A DNA stretch of 64,000 bases from Dietzia sp. B32 (GTDB taxonomy: Bacteria > Actinomycetota > Actinomycetes > Mycobacteriales > Mycobacteriaceae). A model generated the notes under the pieces. That model saw only the letters and a program-made list of their open reading frames with translations, did not search any database and was not told the origin of the DNA. The translations under genes and the position numbers were made by a program. Shown here in pieces: positions 62,863 to 64,000 of this stretch. The stretch lies in assembly GCF_024732245.1 (NCBI RefSeq), contig NZ_CP093845.1, forward strand, positions 1,674,001-1,738,000, written 5' to 3'. Each line of letters opens with the position of its first letter. Within the stretch, counting starts at the first letter, position 1.

Positions 62863-63759
62863 ATGGCCTCCCTCGAGAACACCGTCGTCGTCGGCGTCGA
62901 CGGCTCCGCCGCCTCCATCGGCGCGGTCGCGTACGCCGCCAACACCGCCGCCACCCGGCGCATCCCACTCCTGCTCGTGACCAGTTACACGATGCCGGCC
63001 GCGATGTTCGCCGAGGGAATGATCCCCCCACAGCCCGTCTATGACGAGCTGGAACGCGAGTGCGTGCCCATCATCGAGAAGGCGAAGGCGACCGCGGCCA
63101 AGGTCGCGCCCGGCATCGAGGTCTCGCACGCGATCGTCGAGGGCAACCCCGCGCAGGTGCTCATCGACTACTCGCGCAAGGCGAAGCTCATCGTCCTGGG
63201 CTCCCGCGGCCTGGGCGGTATCAAGGGCATGGTGCTGGGATCGGTCTCCGCCTCGGTGGCCAGCCACGCGTTCTGTCCGGTCGTGGTGACCCGGGAGGAC
63301 ACGGACGACCCGGACCGCAGCGGCCCCGTCGTGGTGGGCATCGACGGCTCCGAGATCAGCGCCAAGGCCACCGAGTGGGCGTTCGCCGAGGCCTCCGCGC
63401 GCTCTACCCCGCTCGTCGCCGTGCACACCTGGATGGACCCGCAGGTCCAGGCCGCGGCCGCCGGGATCTCCCTGACGGAGGAGGACTGGAAGCAACTCGA
63501 GGAGCAGCAGCTCCAGACGCTGTCCGAACGACTGGCGGGATTCTCCGACCGCTACCCCGATGTCGAGGTGAAGCGCTACGTCACCCGTGACCGCGCGGTC
63601 CGGGCACTCGTCGAGCAGGCCACGAACGCCCAGCTCGTCGTCGTCGGCTCGCACGGGCGGGGCGGCTTCACCGGCATGGTCCTCGGCTCCACCTCCCGCG
63701 CGCTCCTGCAGGCGGCGCCGTGCCCGGTGATGGTCGTCCGTCCGGAGTCCCATTCATGA
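62863..63759 (+). CDS. Tandem-domain universal stress protein
   Basis: 298 residues with two Usp domains. The ATP-binding motif G-2X-G-9X-G occurs in each: GSRGLGGIKGMVLGS in the first and GSHGRGGFTGMVLGS in the second, so both may bind ATP. Mycobacterial tandem Usps act under hypoxia or dormancy; a DosR-type motif is not evident upstream. The stop overlaps the next start (ATGA). Confidence 0.92.
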   Translation: MASLENTVVVGVDGSAASIGAVAYAANTAATRRIPLLLVTSYTMPAAMFAEGMIPPQPVYDELERECVPIIEKAKATAAKVAPGIEVSHAIVEGNPAQVLIDYSRKAKLIVLGSRGLGGIKGMVLGSVSASVASHAFCPVVVTREDTDDPDRSGPVVVGIDGSEISAKATEWAFAEASARSTPLVAVHTWMDPQVQAAAAGISLTEEDWKQLEEQQLQTLSERLAGFSDRYPDVEVKRYVTRDRAVRALVEQATNAQLVVVGSHGRGGFTGMVLGSTSRALLQAAPCPVMVVRPESHS

Positions 63760-64000
63760 GCAGCGAAGGCAACGTTCAGGTTCGGCGGGACAGCGTCGCG
63801 GGGCGTTTCGAGATCCTGGTGGATGACGTCGTGGCGGGATACGCCGACTACTCGGACGGCACGGACGGCGTCCGGGAGTTCCCCCACACCGTCGTCGCGT
63901 CCGAGTTCGGTGGGCGCGGTCTCGCCGGGGAACTGGTCGGTGAGGCGCTGCGCGTGACCAGAGACGAGAACCTGCGGGTGCGGCCGACGTGCTCGTTCGT
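63756..64000 (+). CDS. GNAT-family N-acetyltransferase, YjdJ-like, C-terminus cut by window edge
   Basis: 81 complete codons are visible. The motif-A-like segment is TVVASEFGGRGLAGELVGEA, with the R/Q-x-x-G-x-A acetyl-CoA loop pattern, and GYADYSDG earlier fits the short YjdJ/GCN5-like subgroup. Start ATG 63756 overlaps the Usp stop by 4 bases, so the two genes are coupled. The substrate is unknown. Confidence 0.78.
   Translation, partial: MSSEGNVQVRRDSVAGRFEILVDDVVAGYADYSDGTDGVREFPHTVVASEFGGRGLAGELVGEALRVTRDENLRVRPTCSF

Overview
The window is high-GC chromosomal DNA from a mycolic-acid actinobacterium. Its gene content and order resemble Dietzia, Rhodococcus or Mycobacterium; Dietzia is my best guess, but the sequence does not prove it. 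The supporting evidence is three blocks that match M. tuberculosis neighbourhoods: the Rv0338c-type Fe-S reductase with an AlaT/AspC aminotransferase (Rv0337c), dcd next to udgA (Rv0321/Rv0322), and fadE5, fadA2, fabG4 and htdX (Rv0244c-Rv0241c). An antigen-85-like esterase, a 13E12-type HNH protein, a mycofactocin-type SDR and a PspA homologue fit the same group. I see no insertion sequence, prophage, CRISPR array or origin.

Layout. 1-14.5 kb: gdhA (cut by the window edge), a secreted S1 protease, the Fe-S reductase, a flavin monooxygenase with a divergent GAF regulator, alaT/aspC, udgA, dcd and two DUF2470-like proteins, one behind a clear DtxR/IdeR iron box. 14.7-22.6 kb: a small membrane protein, tRNA-Gly(CCC), a probable three-gene lipid-type operon (acyl-CoA ligase, DUF3556 membrane protein, phytoene-desaturase-like flavoprotein) followed by a PucR-type regulator, and a protein made of 14-residue repeats. 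22.7-33.1 kb: PEP synthase, fadE5, a VanW-family protein, fadA2, fabG4 and htdX. The fadE5 and fabG4/fadA2 control regions share an inverted repeat.

33.2-46.9 kb: two tandem PQQ-type sugar dehydrogenases, a fructosamine-kinase-like gene overlapping an MFS exporter, an SRPBCC protein, FabH, two tandem secreted SGNH hydrolases, a copper/haem trio (membrane protein, PCu(A)C chaperone, Dyp peroxidase), a NUDIX hydrolase and a secreted serine/aspartate repeat protein. 47-64 kb: an unrecognised 483-residue protein, PspA, an Ag85-like esterase, an SRPBCC protein, a DUF222/HNH protein, a NYN-domain protein, an SDR, a 43-residue peptide, a fatty-acid desaturase with operator-like palindromes and a TetR gene, a MacB/FtsX-type ABC exporter, an RluA-type pseudouridine synthase, a 39-residue peptide, a tandem universal stress protein and a partial GNAT acetyltransferase.

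The common theme is envelope and lipid metabolism: fatty-acid activation, desaturation, beta-oxidation/elongation and initiation, secreted esterases and hydrolases, and envelope stress. Many transcription units end in long, nearly perfect hairpins without a U-run. The most promising unexplained items are the DUF3556 operon, the iron-box gene with a structured leader, the two repeat proteins, the 483-residue protein next to PspA, and the two micro-proteins.
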